From an uncultured Bacteroidales bacterium (GTDB lineage: Bacteria > Bacteroidota > Bacteroidia > Bacteroidales > UBA932): a stretch of 36,550 bases of DNA. The stretch covers positions 1 to 36,550 of the forward strand of contig CAJOHK010000025.1 of the NCBI GenBank assembly GCA_905234285.1. The letters run 5' to 3'. Shown piece after piece: positions 1 through 8,523 of the stretch (positions are counted from its first letter, which is position 1; each line of letters starts with the position of its first letter). Made by a program: the position numbers and the translations under genes. The notes below the pieces were generated by a model. The model saw only the letters and a list, made by a program, of their open reading frames with translations, was not told the DNA's origin and did not search any database.

Positions 1-106
1 GTCCTTCCGTGCTCAACTCAGAGGAGTATCAGATATAAACTACTTCCTCTTCAGGCTACAAAACATATATGCCTAAACACATACTTTTGGACGTGATCCC
101 GATTTT

Positions 107-470
107 GTTCACCAGAAGTCCAGAACTGCAGTCTCGTGCACAAAAAGGGGTTGATTTTGTTCACCAGAAGTCCCAAACTGCCGTCTCGTGCACAAAAAGT
201 GGGTGTTTTTGTTCACCAGAAACCCAAAACTGCCGTCTCGTGCACAAAAAGGGGTTGATTTTGTTCACCAGAAGTCCCAAACTGCCGTCTCGTGCACAAA
301 AAGTGGGCGATTTTGTTCACCAGAAACCCAAAACTGCCATCTCGTGCACAAAAAGGGGTTGATTTTGATCACCAGAAGTCCCAAACTGCCGCCCCGTGAA
401 CAAAAAGGGGGCGATTTTGTTCACCAGAAGTCCCAAACTGCCGTCTTGTGCACAAAAATGGCCCGTTTTT
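107..470. repeat. Tandem array of seven 52-bp repeats (family A)
   Basis: The motif GTTCACCAGAA recurs at 107, 159, 211, 263, 315 and 419 (GATCACCAGAA at 367), and a final GTTCAC lies at 471, so the spacing is exactly 52 bp each time. Each unit carries an imperfect inverted repeat, GTGCACAAAAA then a G-rich 8-nt loop then TTTTGTTCAC. Two unit types partly alternate (GAAGTCCCAAACTG and GAAACCCAAAACTG), so 159-262 and 263-366 form a near-identical 104-bp higher-order repeat. Because 52 is not a multiple of 3, the reading frame changes at each unit, and the two ORFs crossing the array (from 69 and 188) are very probably not genes. Positions 1-106 hold no recognisable gene. Confidence 0.95.
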
Positions 471-490
471 GTTCACGGGCCATTGAAAAA
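452..490 (-). terminator. ssb: Rho-independent terminator of ssb, built from the last family A unit
   Basis: Positions 457-465 and 476-484 are a perfect 9-bp inverted repeat (AATGGCCCG / CGGGCCATT) around a 10-nt loop. Read on the minus strand, the stem begins about 19 nt after the ssb stop codon and is followed by a T-run. The normal G-rich loop of the repeat unit has here become the left arm of a G+C-rich stem. Confidence 0.8.
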
Positions 491-502
491 TCTGTAAATA
501 AG

Positions 503-1123
503 CTAGAAGGGTAGGTCGTCGGAGGGCTCGGCGGCGGGAAGCGGGCCTTGGTAGGCCGGCTGAACGGCCGATGCGGGCTGCTGGATCGGCTGCTGAGCGG
601 GCTGGAAGGGCTGCTGGACCGGCTGCTGAGCCGACTGAGCTGGCTGGGACGATTGAATTGGCTGCTGGGCCGGGGTATAAGCGCCCTGGTAACCGCCTTG
701 ATAGCCGGGCTGGGCACCAGGGGCACCAGGGGCACCAGGAGCACCAGAAGCACCAGGGGCGTCTTGGCCGTCCGGGCGCTTGCCCAGGAGCTGGAGGGTA
801 TCGGCTATTACCTCTGTGGTGTAGCGCTTGCCTCCGGTTTGGTCGGTCCACTGACGGGTGCGCAGGCGGCCTTCGATGTACAGCTGTGACCCTTTGCGGA
901 CAAATTTCTCTACCACGTCGGCGTTGCCGCGCCAGACTACTACGTTGTGCCATTCGGTGTTTTCTCTGAGTTCACCGTTGCGGTCCCGGAAGCGCTCCGA
1001 TGTGGCCAGCGGGAAAGAGGCGACTTTGGCATTGGCGCCAGGGTTGTTGGGATTGGATTCAAGGTAACGGACTTCGGGGTCTTTTCCAACGTTACCGATA
1101 AGCATTACTTTGTTGAGTGACAT
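503..1123 (-). CDS. ssb: Single-stranded DNA-binding protein
   Basis: This 206-residue protein is an SSB: an N-terminal OB fold of about 115 residues, starting MSLNKVMLIGNVGKDPEVRY and including EWHNVVVW and YIEGRLRTRQW. A Gly/Pro/Gln-rich linker follows (PGAPGAPGA, then repeated QPAQQP-like units), ending in the acidic tip DDLPF that docks partner proteins in this family. It coats ssDNA in replication, recombination and repair, acting as a tetramer in the known family. The ATG at 1123 was chosen because it starts directly at the OB fold; an upstream in-frame start at 1153 would add ten residues with no family match. A weak promoter element (TACCTTG) lies at 1170-1176 on the minus strand. The gene stands alone, with its own terminator. 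Confidence 0.96.
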   Translation of the reverse strand: MSLNKVMLIGNVGKDPEVRYLESNPNNPGANAKVASFPLATSERFRDRNGELRENTEWHNVVVWRGNADVVEKFVRKGSQLYIEGRLRTRQWTDQTGGKRYTTEVIADTLQLLGKRPDGQDAPGASGAPGAPGAPGAQPGYQGGYQGAYTPAQQPIQSSQPAQSAQQPVQQPFQPAQQPIQQPASAVQPAYQGPLPAAEPSDDLPF

Positions 1124-1213
1124 AATGTAAATAATTAGGATTGCGCGTGCCATCCTGCAAACGCAGTGGCAAGGTACGAATAATTGTGGAGAAAGGCAAG
1201 GGAAAAGACCAGA

Positions 1214-1945
1214 TTAGAAGGCCTTTTCCATGGCGGCCGCGTTGGGCACCTCTCCGGTGAAGAGGCTGTAGCCGGCTATGGCCTGGTAGAGCAGCCAGCG
1301 GCGGCCGGAAAGGTAGGCCCGGCAGGGGAGGGCGGCCAGCTGGGGATGCTTGTATTCGGCCTCCAGCACCACGGCACCAGCCAGCGGTAGGTCAAGGGGG
1401 ACTGGGGCCGATGAAGGGAGGGTGTAGATGACAAGAGGGACCTCAGAAAGGCAGAATGCGGGCTCAGGACAGCCTAATTCCACCACGGGACAGCCCAGGG
1501 CGGCGGCTTTTTCCAGGTTGCGGCCGGTGACGCTGACGGGAAGGCCCAGTTGGCGGGCAGCAGCAACAGCGGCCCGTGCTGCGCCGCCGGTTCCCACTAC
1601 CAGCGCCGAAGAAACGGCCAGCCCGCATTCCCGAACAGCACAAACCACGCCGTCTACATCGGTGTTGTGGCCGAAGAGGGTGCCATCGGCCTGTTTTACT
1701 ACCAGATTCACTGCGCCGGTGAGGCTGGCATTATCGGAAAGCCGGTCCACGCTACGGAAGGCATCCTGCTTGAACGGGGCGGTCACATTGATGCCTTCAT
1801 ATCCTTCCAGGAAGGCGGACCAGGCATCGGCAAAAATGGGGAAATCCAGTAAATCGTAGGGATAGCGGTCCTCATAGGCGGCCGAGAACAACCGCGGACT
1901 CAGCGAGCCCGCCACCGGATGGCCTATGATGCCGTAGCGCTTCAT
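1214..1945 (-). CDS. aroE: Shikimate dehydrogenase
   Basis: This 243-residue protein reduces 3-dehydroshikimate to shikimate with NADPH in the aromatic amino acid pathway. The substrate-binding SLS at residues 14-16 (GHPVAGSLSP), the catalytic Lys59 in NVTAPFK, Asn80 and Asp96 (HNTDVDG) are all present, followed by the nucleotide-binding loop GTGGAARAA. It is short compared with the E. coli enzyme (about 270 residues), which is common in Bacteroidetes. Its start overlaps the stop of the upstream membrane protein gene by 4 bp (ATGA), so the two are probably translated from one mRNA. Shikimate kinase (aroK) is also in this window, at 22683, but not in the same operon. Confidence 0.95.
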   Translation of the reverse strand: MKRYGIIGHPVAGSLSPRLFSAAYEDRYPYDLLDFPIFADAWSAFLEGYEGINVTAPFKQDAFRSVDRLSDNASLTGAVNLVVKQADGTLFGHNTDVDGVVCAVRECGLAVSSALVVGTGGAARAAVAAARQLGLPVSVTGRNLEKAAALGCPVVELGCPEPAFCLSEVPLVIYTLPSSAPVPLDLPLAGAVVLEAEYKHPQLAALPCRAYLSGRRWLLYQAIAGYSLFTGEVPNAAAMEKAF

Positions 1946-2940
1946 GGGCGGAAGAAATTCTCATGAATATAGGAGCCCAGGCCCAGGATGGCCTGCATGA
2001 GTACCTGGGACTCGTGGTTGAGGGTGGCGTAAATCATGCCCAGGCCCATGGGGATGTTCCAAATGCTCAGGAGGGCGCCGGCCACTACGCCATGATAGGC
2101 ACCGAAGCCGCCGGGAACCGGGATGAGCGAGGATACGCTGCCCAGCACCATAATCAAGAAGGCATCCTTTAAAGTAAGGGCGGCAAATGCGTCAATGTCC
2201 TCCAGCGCCCAGATGATACTGGCGCTGGTGAGCCAGTGCAATACCCAAATGAGTACGGTATACAGCAGGAACAGCCAGGGCCGGCGCATGTGTGCAAAGG
2301 ATGCCAGTCCCTTCCCGATACCGCAGATGACCCCCCAGATCTTTTCCATGCCTTTGTCCCGCAGGCGGTAGGCCAGGTAAACAAAGGCGGCCGAGAGCAC
2401 CAGCAGGAGCGCAAGCCCGGTTAACAGGGCGCCGGGGTGAAGGGCCCCGCCCATGTTTTCCTGCAAAAACCGGCTTAACACATCCCATTCCATGATGAGG
2501 ACGGCGGCCAGCATGCCCAGGCTCACAACAGCGTCACAGGCCCGCTCTACCACGCCGGTGCCCAGCACTTTGTCAAAGCTCAGCACCCGCTTGCCGTCTG
2601 GCCCCACGGCCGAATGCTTGACGGGATAGCCCAGCCGGATGACTTCTCCCAGCCGGGGCAGCGCCAGGTTGGTGGCCATGCAGATGTTGTAAGCGTTGAA
2701 GCAGGTGATGACCTGGGTGGTGGGGTCGATGGGCCTGAGCAGCATGTGCCAGCGCGCCCCGCGCAGGAAGAGCGCCAGGCCGCCCAGCACGATGGCCAGC
2801 AGCACGTAGCCCCATCGGCATTGCTCCAGGGCGGCCATGAACTGCGGCCAGTCCACTGCCTTGAGGCAAAAGTAAACCAGCACAACGGCCACGGCGCCCC
2901 AGAAAATATATCGGAGGATATTTTGGGTTTTCTTATCCAT
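1942..2940 (-). CDS. YbhN/LPG-synthase-TM family membrane protein (flippase-like)
   Basis: A 332-residue polytopic membrane protein with about eight hydrophobic segments. It has the marks of the lysylphosphatidylglycerol synthase transmembrane / UPF0104 family: FLRGARWHMLL near residue 60, the NLALPRLGEVIR loop near 92-103, VVERACD, and the IPVPGGFGAYHG segment near 273-284. Members act as lipid flippases or carry unknown functions; the soluble aminoacyl-transferase half of MprF is missing here, so lysyl-PG synthesis itself is unlikely. The gene is first in a two-gene unit with aroE. The start codon lies only 8 nt downstream of a TACCTTTG element, which suggests an almost leaderless transcript. 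The substrate cannot be read from the sequence. Confidence 0.85.
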   Translation of the reverse strand: MDKKTQNILRYIFWGAVAVVLVYFCLKAVDWPQFMAALEQCRWGYVLLAIVLGGLALFLRGARWHMLLRPIDPTTQVITCFNAYNICMATNLALPRLGEVIRLGYPVKHSAVGPDGKRVLSFDKVLGTGVVERACDAVVSLGMLAAVLIMEWDVLSRFLQENMGGALHPGALLTGLALLLVLSAAFVYLAYRLRDKGMEKIWGVICGIGKGLASFAHMRRPWLFLLYTVLIWVLHWLTSASIIWALEDIDAFAALTLKDAFLIMVLGSVSSLIPVPGGFGAYHGVVAGALLSIWNIPMGLGMIYATLNHESQVLMQAILGLGSYIHENFFRP

Positions 2941-2948
2941 ACGCTGGG

Positions 2949-2956
2949 CAAAGGTA
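2949..2956 (-). promoter_or_regulatory. Bacteroidetes -7 element TACCTTTG for the 2940 gene
   Basis: The minus strand reads TACCTTTG, a perfect TAnnTTTG match, with only 8 nt before the ATG at 2940. No clear TTTG was seen at the usual -33 distance. Confidence 0.6.
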
Positions 2957-2979
2957 ATGGAAAATTGGCAAATATTGGT

Positions 2980-2987
2980 TATTTTTG
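2980..2987 (+). promoter_or_regulatory. Bacteroidetes -7 element TATTTTTG for the PfkB kinase
   Basis: TATTTTTG matches TAnnTTTG and lies 19 nt before the ATG at 3007. It is divergent from, and about 24 bp away from, the minus-strand element at 2949-2956, so the two promoters share a very short control region. Confidence 0.65.
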
Positions 2988-3006
2988 TAAGTTAAATATA
3001 CCTGCT

Positions 3007-4005
3007 ATGAAATCCATCCTTGGCATCGGCAACGCCCTCACCGACATCCTGGCCGTCCTCCCCGACGACAGCCTTCTCCAAAAGTATCACCTGCCCCTGG
3101 GCAGCATGCAGCACGTGGACATGGAAACCGGCGACCGCATCTGGGAAGCCCTTAAGGAGTACGGCGTAAAGTACGTCCCCGGAGGCAGCGCCGCCAACAC
3201 CATCACCTGCACCTCCATCTTCGGCATGCCGTCGGGTTTCCTGGGAAAAATCGGCAACGACGACCTGGGTAACCTGTTCAAGAGCACCATGGAGCAGTAT
3301 GGCGTAAAGGCCCAGATGCTGTACAGCCAGAAGTCCAGCGGCCGATGCATGGTTTTCATCACCGGCGCCAACGCCGAGCGCACCTTTGCCGATTATATGG
3401 GTGCCACCCTGGAGCTGGGTCCCGATGACCTGTGCCTGGAGCAGTTCCAAGGCTACGATTACTTCCATATCGAGGGCTATCTGGTGCAGAATCAGGAGCT
3501 CATTTCCAAGGCGGCCCGGCTGGCCAAAGAGGCCGGGTGCACCATCTCCATAGACATGGCTTCCTACAACGTGGTGGAATCTAACGACGCCTTCTTCCAC
3601 AATCTGGTAGAGAACTACGTAGATATTGTCTTTGCCAACGAGTCCGAGGCCAAGGCCTTTACCAAAATGGAACCCCGCGAAGCCATTGACGAGCTGGCCC
3701 GCAGCTGCAAGATAGCCGTGGTCAAAGTGGGTAAGGCGGGGTCCATGGTCAAATCCGGGGACGAATACCACTTTATCGAGCCCTGGCCGGCCAATCCCGT
3801 GGACGCCACCGGCGCCGGAGACACCTATGCCGCCGGCTTCCTCTATGCCCATTCCCAGGGCATGCCGCTCAGAGTGTGCGGAGAGGTAGGTTCCATCATC
3901 GCCGCCAAGGTAGTGGAGGTGATCGGCACTAAGATCGACATCCCCCGCTGGCGGGACGCCAAGGAGGAAATCCGCGCCCTCATCAGCGCCAACCAGCCCG
4001 CATAA
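3007..4005 (+). CDS. PfkB-family carbohydrate/nucleoside kinase
   Basis: A 332-residue kinase of the ribokinase/PfkB family. It starts MKSILGIGNALTDILA, has the sugar-binding loop PGGSAANTI (the GGSAxN motif) and FLGKIGNDDLG, and ends with the C-terminal anion-hole signature DATGAGDTYAAGF, whose last Asp is the catalytic base. The layout resembles the adenosine kinase / sugar kinase branch common in Bacteroidetes, but the substrate cannot be fixed from sequence reading. Start choice: an in-frame ORF extends back to 2614, but that part is antisense to the upstream gene; the ATG at 3007 starts the family's first strand and follows a good -7 element. A membrane protein gene begins 3 bp after the stop. 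Confidence 0.9.
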   Translation: MKSILGIGNALTDILAVLPDDSLLQKYHLPLGSMQHVDMETGDRIWEALKEYGVKYVPGGSAANTITCTSIFGMPSGFLGKIGNDDLGNLFKSTMEQYGVKAQMLYSQKSSGRCMVFITGANAERTFADYMGATLELGPDDLCLEQFQGYDYFHIEGYLVQNQELISKAARLAKEAGCTISIDMASYNVVESNDAFFHNLVENYVDIVFANESEAKAFTKMEPREAIDELARSCKIAVVKVGKAGSMVKSGDEYHFIEPWPANPVDATGAGDTYAAGFLYAHSQGMPLRVCGEVGSIIAAKVVEVIGTKIDIPRWRDAKEEIRALISANQPA

Positions 4006-4008
4006 CGT

Positions 4009-4482
4009 ATGAAGAAGTACTTCTGGGTTCTCGTCATTGCCATGCTGCCGCTCATCGAGATTCGCGGCGCATTGCCCTATGCCGTGGGCTTCGGCCTGCC
4101 CCTGGTACCCTCCATCATTGTGGCGGTCATCGGCAACATGATTCCCGTGCCCTTCATCTTCCTCTTTGCCCGCAAAATCCTGGAATGGGGCAAGGACAAG
4201 AAGGTGATTGGCGGGTTCTTTACCTGGTGCCTGCAAAAAGGCGAGAAAGGCGGGAAAAAACTGGAAGAAAAGGCCGGCAGGGGACTGTACTGGGCCCTGT
4301 TTCTCTTTGTGGGCATCCCCGTGCCTGGCACCGGCGCCTGGACGGGCATGCTGGCTGCCAGCATCCTCAATATGGATTTCAAGAAAAGCACCATGGCGGC
4401 CCTGGGCGGCGTACTGCTGGCCGGAGCTATCATGCTGGCGGCCTCGATGGGCGTCTTTGGCGCCTTTTCGCTTGTGAAATAA
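4009..4482 (+). CDS. Small multidrug-export-like membrane protein (COG2426 type)
   Basis: A 157-residue integral membrane protein starting MKKYFWVLVIAMLPLIEIRG. The LPLIEIRGALPYAVG segment, NMIPVPFIFLFARK and the later GIPVPGTGAWTGMLA are the conserved features of the putative small multi-drug export family (Sm_multidrug_ex). Four or so hydrophobic helices flank a charged middle loop (KGEKGGKKLEEKAGRG). The name is historical and the real function is not established. It begins 3 bp after the PfkB kinase stop, so the two are probably co-transcribed. Confidence 0.82.
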   Translation: MKKYFWVLVIAMLPLIEIRGALPYAVGFGLPLVPSIIVAVIGNMIPVPFIFLFARKILEWGKDKKVIGGFFTWCLQKGEKGGKKLEEKAGRGLYWALFLFVGIPVPGTGAWTGMLAASILNMDFKKSTMAALGGVLLAGAIMLAASMGVFGAFSLVK

Positions 4483-4488
4483 AATGAT

Positions 4489-4496
4489 TATCTTTG
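4489..4496 (+). promoter_or_regulatory. Bacteroidetes -7 element TATCTTTG
   Basis: TATCTTTG lies 32 nt before the ATG of the lipoprotein gene at 4529, just after the preceding stop. It probably starts the lipoprotein-lysS transcript. Confidence 0.6.
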
Positions 4497-4528
4497 TAAG
4501 TTACAAGTTATAATTAATAGTGTATAGT

Positions 4529-5821
4529 ATGAAGAAGCTTTTTATGTACGTGCTTGCCCTTACAGTGGCTTTTGCACCCCTTTCCTGCAAAAAGGATAAT
4601 GAAGCAGAGAACGGTGAAGGTGGCAATACCCCCCCTGCAGTAACCTATCTCAGCCCCTCTGAGCAGCAGGCCAAACTGGATTTGGTTGGCGAAGCTGTCC
4701 TTAATGAAGTAGACCCCGACATTTGGCACGCTCCCGCCGAGACCGCCCTGGAGGTGATTATGGATGCCCAGAAAGTCAAGGCCAAAGAAGGCGAAGAAAT
4801 TGGAGAGATTCTCAGTGCTCTTTTCATCACCATAGAGAAACAAAGCGCCGAATCATCCCTTTATATCGCCCGTCTGAGCAAGCTCACCGGCAGTATTACG
4901 GTAGAAACCGAGGGAGAAGAACGCTATTGGAAGTACACCGGGGGTGCCAATCCTCTGTGCCTGACCTATCTTTACAACGAAAAAGCCTATACGGTTACCT
5001 TCACCGCTCAGGATTCTGACCAGCTGATGATTTACAGGGTCCGCGAGACCCCTGTATACGACATCGAGACAGGGGCACCCCAAGGTGAACAGACAATATG
5101 CTATTCCATGTACGTCCCCACCATCGCTACGCTGGAGATTAAGGAGGACGGTAGCGAGATGCTCGCCCTGGAGGTCAAACCTACTGTTACCGGTCTGGAC
5201 GAGAATCACATGCTCTGCGAGAATACCGTTATCAAGGGAAGCGTCAGCCTTAAAGCAGCCGGTTATAACCTTGTGGTCAGTGATTTGAGCGTTTCCGAGA
5301 AAGCGGGTGCCACCAAGGTGGTTTTCTCCCACAACAGCACCAAGATCCTTGAGGCTCAGCTCAATGCCACCTATACCCTGGCCCAAGCTGTAAGGGCCAG
5401 CATCGGCGGCTTGGAAGAGCTGGCTGAGAGCGGTACCATCCGGATCATGGACGGTGCGGTCATCGTCAAGGCCGACATCAATTCTGCCATCATCAAGGAA
5501 GACGAGTTTTCCAGTACCAAAGAAGGTGCTCAGGAGCTGGCCCGGACCATCAACCAGAACTCCAAGGTAGAGATCTTCTACGATAATGACGTGACTGCGG
5601 CCCAGGCTACTATCATTGCCCTGCCTGTCTCTACCGACGACACCTATTGGAACGTAGAGCCCGCTCTCCATTTCTTCGATGGATCGGCCGATATGACCCT
5701 CAATGATTTCTTCACCGAAGAAGCCTTCCCCAAGACCATGGCCAAGCTGGGTGCTGTCATCCTGCACTTCAGAACTTACTTTGGTAAGTATTATGGCAAG
5801 GAAGTAGAAGATATTGAATAA
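4529..5821 (+). CDS. Predicted lipoprotein of unknown function
   Basis: A 430-residue protein with a type II signal peptide: [20 protein letters not shown], with the lipobox Cys at residue 20, followed by [12 protein letters not shown]. After the acidic tether ([10 protein letters not shown]), export to the outer membrane or surface is plausible but not proven. The mature part is acidic, rich in beta-prone stretches, has no Cys-rich or catalytic motif I recognise, and shows an internal region of alternating Thr/Val strands (residues 130-290). I do not recognise the family. Base composition is less G+C-rich than lysS, which starts 3 bp after its stop and is likely on the same mRNA. The ATG at 4529 is preferred to the GTG at 4520 because it begins a normal signal peptide. 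Confidence 0.85.
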   Translation: MKKLFMYVLALTVAFAPLSCKKDNEAENGEGGNTPPAVTYLSPSEQQAKLDLVGEAVLNEVDPDIWHAPAETALEVIMDAQKVKAKEGEEIGEILSALFITIEKQSAESSLYIARLSKLTGSITVETEGEERYWKYTGGANPLCLTYLYNEKAYTVTFTAQDSDQLMIYRVRETPVYDIETGAPQGEQTICYSMYVPTIATLEIKEDGSEMLALEVKPTVTGLDENHMLCENTVIKGSVSLKAAGYNLVVSDLSVSEKAGATKVVFSHNSTKILEAQLNATYTLAQAVRASIGGLEELAESGTIRIMDGAVIVKADINSAIIKEDEFSSTKEGAQELARTINQNSKVEIFYDNDVTAAQATIIALPVSTDDTYWNVEPALHFFDGSADMTLNDFFTEEAFPKTMAKLGAVILHFRTYFGKYYGKEVEDIE

Positions 5822-5823
5822 TA

Positions 5824-7338
5824 ATGGCATATTACGAATTAAACGAACAGGAACTTGGCCGGCGTGAATCGCTGGCCAAACTGCGTGAACTGGGTATCAA
5901 TCCGTACCCGGCTGCTCAGTATCCCGTCAATACCACCACTGCGGCCATTGCCGCCGGTTACAAGCCCGAGGAGGGTAACTTCCAGGACGTTTGCATTGCC
6001 GGCCGCATCATGAGCCGCCGCATCATGGGCGCGGCCTCCTTTATGGAGCTGCAGGACAGCGAAGGCCGCATCCAGGTGTACGTGAAGCGCGACGAGATTT
6101 GCCCCGGAGAGGACAAAACCCTGTACAACACGGTGTTCAAGAAGCTGCTGGACATTGGTGACTTTGTGGGCATCAAGGGCTTTGCCTTCTTTACGCAAAC
6201 CGGCCAGCTCAGCGTGCACGCCAAGGAACTCACCGTCCTGAGCAAGTCCCTCCGCGTGCTGCCCATCGTCAAGACCGACGCCGACGGTACCGTACACGAC
6301 AGCTTCGAGGACCCCGAGCTGCGCTATCGCCAGCGCTACGTAGACCTGGTGGTGAACCCGCAGGTGAAGGATACCTTCATCAAGCGCACGCAAATCATCA
6401 GCTGCATGCGCCAGTGCTTCAACGAGGCCGGCTGCCTGGAGGTGGAGACCCCCATCCTGCAGGCCATCCCAGGCGGCGCCACCGCCCGTCCTTTTGTGAC
6501 GCATCACAACGCCCTGGACGTGGATATGTACATGCGTATTGCCAATGAGCTGTACCTCAAGCGCCTCATCGTGGGCGGTTTCTCGGGTGTGTACGAGTTC
6601 GCCAAGAACTTCCGCAACGAGGGTATGGACAAGACCCACAACCCGGAATTCACCTGCGTAGAGATGTACATCGCCTACAAGGACTACCTGTGGATGATGG
6701 AATTCACCGAGAAGATGCTCCAGCGCGTGGCCGAGGCTACCGGCGGCGTTAAGAAGCTCATCGGCGGCAACGAGATCTCCTTCGAGGGGCCTTTCCGCCG
6801 CCTGCCCATCCTGGACGCAATCAAGGAGTACGCCGGCGTGGATGTGAAGGGAATGGACGAGGACGAGCTGCGCGCCACCTGCGCCAAGCTGAACGTGGAG
6901 GTAGATAAGACCATGGGTGTGGGCAAGCTCATCGACGCCATCTTCGGCGAGTACTGCGAGCACAACCTCATCCAGCCCACCTTTGTGATAGACTATCCCG
7001 TAGAGATGTCCCCGCTCACCAAGCGCTGCCGCTACGACGATACCCTCACCGAGCGCTTCGAGCTGTTTGTCAACGGCAAGGAGCTGGCCAACGCCTACAG
7101 TGAACTCAACGACCCCATCGACCAGCTGAATCGCTTCGAGGAGCAGGCCGCCCTCAAGAGCAAAGGCGACGACGAGGCCATGTACATCGACTACGACTTT
7201 GTACGCGCCCTGGAATATGGCATGCCGCCCACCAGCGGTATCGGCATCGGCATCGACCGCCTTACCATGTTCATGACCGGCGCCGAGTCCATCCAGGACG
7301 TGCTGTTCTTCCCCATGATGAGACCCGAAAAGTTCTAA
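5824..7338 (+). CDS. lysS: Lysine--tRNA ligase (class II)
   Basis: A 504-residue class II lysyl-tRNA synthetase that charges tRNA-Lys using ATP. An N-terminal OB-fold anticodon-binding domain (about residues 55-155, with [19 protein letters not shown]) precedes the catalytic core. Motif 2 is [15 protein letters not shown] and motif 3 is [15 protein letters not shown], followed by the typical [11 protein letters not shown] end. The length matches the bacterial LysS family. It starts 3 bp after the stop of the lipoprotein gene and no separate promoter was seen, so its expression probably depends on the element at 4489. No break or odd residue was noticed. Confidence 0.97.
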   Translation: MAYYELNEQELGRRESLAKLRELGINPYPAAQYPVNTTTAAIAAGYKPEEGNFQDVCIAGRIMSRRIMGAASFMELQDSEGRIQVYVKRDEICPGEDKTLYNTVFKKLLDIGDFVGIKGFAFFTQTGQLSVHAKELTVLSKSLRVLPIVKTDADGTVHDSFEDPELRYRQRYVDLVVNPQVKDTFIKRTQIISCMRQCFNEAGCLEVETPILQAIPGGATARPFVTHHNALDVDMYMRIANELYLKRLIVGGFSGVYEFAKNFRNEGMDKTHNPEFTCVEMYIAYKDYLWMMEFTEKMLQRVAEATGGVKKLIGGNEISFEGPFRRLPILDAIKEYAGVDVKGMDEDELRATCAKLNVEVDKTMGVGKLIDAIFGEYCEHNLIQPTFVIDYPVEMSPLTKRCRYDDTLTERFELFVNGKELANAYSELNDPIDQLNRFEEQAALKSKGDDEAMYIDYDFVRALEYGMPPTSGIGIGIDRLTMFMTGAESIQDVLFFPMMRPEKF

Positions 7339-7430
7339 CGAACTTTATTGTTTGAGTGGGCTCTGCCCCCTATTATCCCCCGACGGCCTTTGGCCGAACA
7401 AAGAGTCACCAGATCAAGCTTATTGCAACA

Positions 7431-7610
7431 ATGAAAAGATTGACATTAGATAGAGCAAACCGCAAAATTGCGGGTGTATGTGCCGGCATTGCCAATTATT
7501 TGAATGTTGATGTCACCGTGGTGCGCATCATTTTCCTGATATCACTGGTTTGCGGAGGCCTGGGCTTATGGGCCTACCTCATCGTATGGGCCCTTGCCCC
7601 GGAGGCGTAA
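7431..7610 (+). CDS. PspC-domain small membrane protein
   Basis: A 59-residue protein that is essentially one PspC domain: MKRLTLDRANRKIAGVCAGI, followed by ANYLNVDVTVVRIIF and one hydrophobic helix, ending WALAPEA. PspC proteins sit in the inner membrane; in E. coli the family senses envelope stress with PspB, but stand-alone short versions are common in Bacteroidetes and have no assigned partner here. An in-frame ORF runs back to 7356, but the domain starts at the ATG at 7431. Its stop overlaps the next start (TAATG), so translation is probably coupled to the methyltransferase. The 92 bp after lysS holds only a short CGGCC/GGCCG hairpin at 7384-7396. Confidence 0.88.
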   Translation: MKRLTLDRANRKIAGVCAGIANYLNVDVTVVRIIFLISLVCGGLGLWAYLIVWALAPEA

Positions 7611-8407
7611 TGGAAGTCATTACCTCGGCGCAAAATCCCAAAATCAAGAACTTGCTCCTGCTGCAGGAAAAGTCCAAAGCGCGGCGGGAGCAAGGTCTTT
7701 TTGTGGTAGAGGGCCAGCGGGAACTGGCGCACTGCCTCCAGGCCGGCTATACGGTTAAAACAGTGTTCGTGTGCCCCGAGATTGCCGGCAGTGAAGCCTC
7801 CGAAGAGGTGTGCCCATCTTCTCCGGCAGTGCCGGCAATCATTGAGATTCCGGAGCAGTTGTACCGCAAAGTGGCTTACCGGGAAAGCACCGAGGGCATT
7901 ATTGCCGAGGTGGCGTATAAGTCCCTCACTTTGGAGGACTTGCATCTGCCTCAGAATCCGCTCATTATGGTGCTGGAGTCGGTGGAGAAGCCGGGGAACC
8001 TGGGGGCGGTGCTGCGAAGCGCCGATGCCGCAGGGGCCGATGCCGTGCTCATTTGCGACCCGCTTACAGACCTGTATAATCCCAATCTCATCCGGGCTTC
8101 CATCGGCGCCGTATTCACCGTTCCGGTGGTGGCGGCTCCGTCGGCTCAGGTGATTCCCTGGCTGCAGGAGCGGGGGATTCAGATTCTGACGGCGCAGCTG
8201 CAGGACTCGTCGCTGTACTATGACGTGGACATGAAACGCGGTACGGCGCTGGTTATGGGCACCGAGTCTACCGGCCTCACGGACATGTGGCGAAATGCGG
8301 CATCGGCCCATATCCGTATTCCCATGCTGGGACGCCTGGACAGCCTCAATGTGTCGGTGAGCGCGGCCATCCTGCTCTTCGAGGCCGTACGGCAGCGGCA
8401 GGGATAA
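7610..8407 (+). CDS. TrmH/SpoU-family RNA 2'-O-ribose methyltransferase
   Basis: A 265-residue SPOUT methyltransferase. The N-terminal substrate-binding domain (residues 1-95) includes SAQNPKIKNLLLLQEKSKAR and EQGLFVVEGQREL, typical of rRNA-modifying members. The knotted SpoU domain has motif 1 EKPGNLGAVLRSADAAGAD, motif 2 around VMGTESTGLTD, and motif 3 IPMLGRLDSLNVSVSAAIL. It transfers a methyl group from SAM to a ribose 2'-OH; whether the target is 23S rRNA or tRNA cannot be told from the sequence. The start ATG overlaps the PspC stop, and an upstream start at 7550 would run out of frame through the PspC gene. A strong terminator follows at 8443. Confidence 0.93.
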   Translation: MEVITSAQNPKIKNLLLLQEKSKARREQGLFVVEGQRELAHCLQAGYTVKTVFVCPEIAGSEASEEVCPSSPAVPAIIEIPEQLYRKVAYRESTEGIIAEVAYKSLTLEDLHLPQNPLIMVLESVEKPGNLGAVLRSADAAGADAVLICDPLTDLYNPNLIRASIGAVFTVPVVAAPSAQVIPWLQERGIQILTAQLQDSSLYYDVDMKRGTALVMGTESTGLTDMWRNAASAHIRIPMLGRLDSLNVSVSAAILLFEAVRQRQG

Positions 8408-8442
8408 GTCCCCGTTCGGCGCGGGTATCTTACCACTCTTCC

Positions 8443-8482
8443 TAAAAAGGGACAATTCCTTTGGAATTGCCTCCTTTTTTTT
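8443..8482 (+). terminator. Rho-independent terminator after the methyltransferase
   Basis: AAAAAGG-ga-CAATTCC pairs with GGAATTG-cct-CCTTTTT around a short loop, followed by a run of T. It separates the lysS-methyltransferase unit from the starch enzyme unit. Confidence 0.85.
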
Positions 8483-8523
8483 GTAAAATTGAAAGGATTT
8501 ATGACGCTAAAATTATAACCCAT

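Noticed and set aside
107..470. Possible CRISPR array
   Set aside because: The whole 52-bp unit is repeated. There are no unique spacers separated by a constant short repeat, and no cas genes.
69..514. Overlapping plus-strand ORFs of 97 and 108 residues through the first repeat array
   Set aside because: They are products of the 52-bp repeat read in shifting frames (FTRSPKLPSRAQK, then VHQKSQTAVSCTK). No start-site signal or protein family supports them.
2614..3006. N-terminal extension of the PfkB kinase
   Set aside because: It lies antisense to the 1942-2940 membrane protein gene and upstream of the -7 element; the family start is at 3007.
2992..4236. 414-residue minus-strand ORF
   Set aside because: Antisense shadow of the PfkB kinase, which has complete kinase motifs.
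7384..7396. Hairpin CGGCC-TTT-GGCCG as the lysS terminator
   Set aside because: Only 5 bp of stem and no following T-run; too weak to call.
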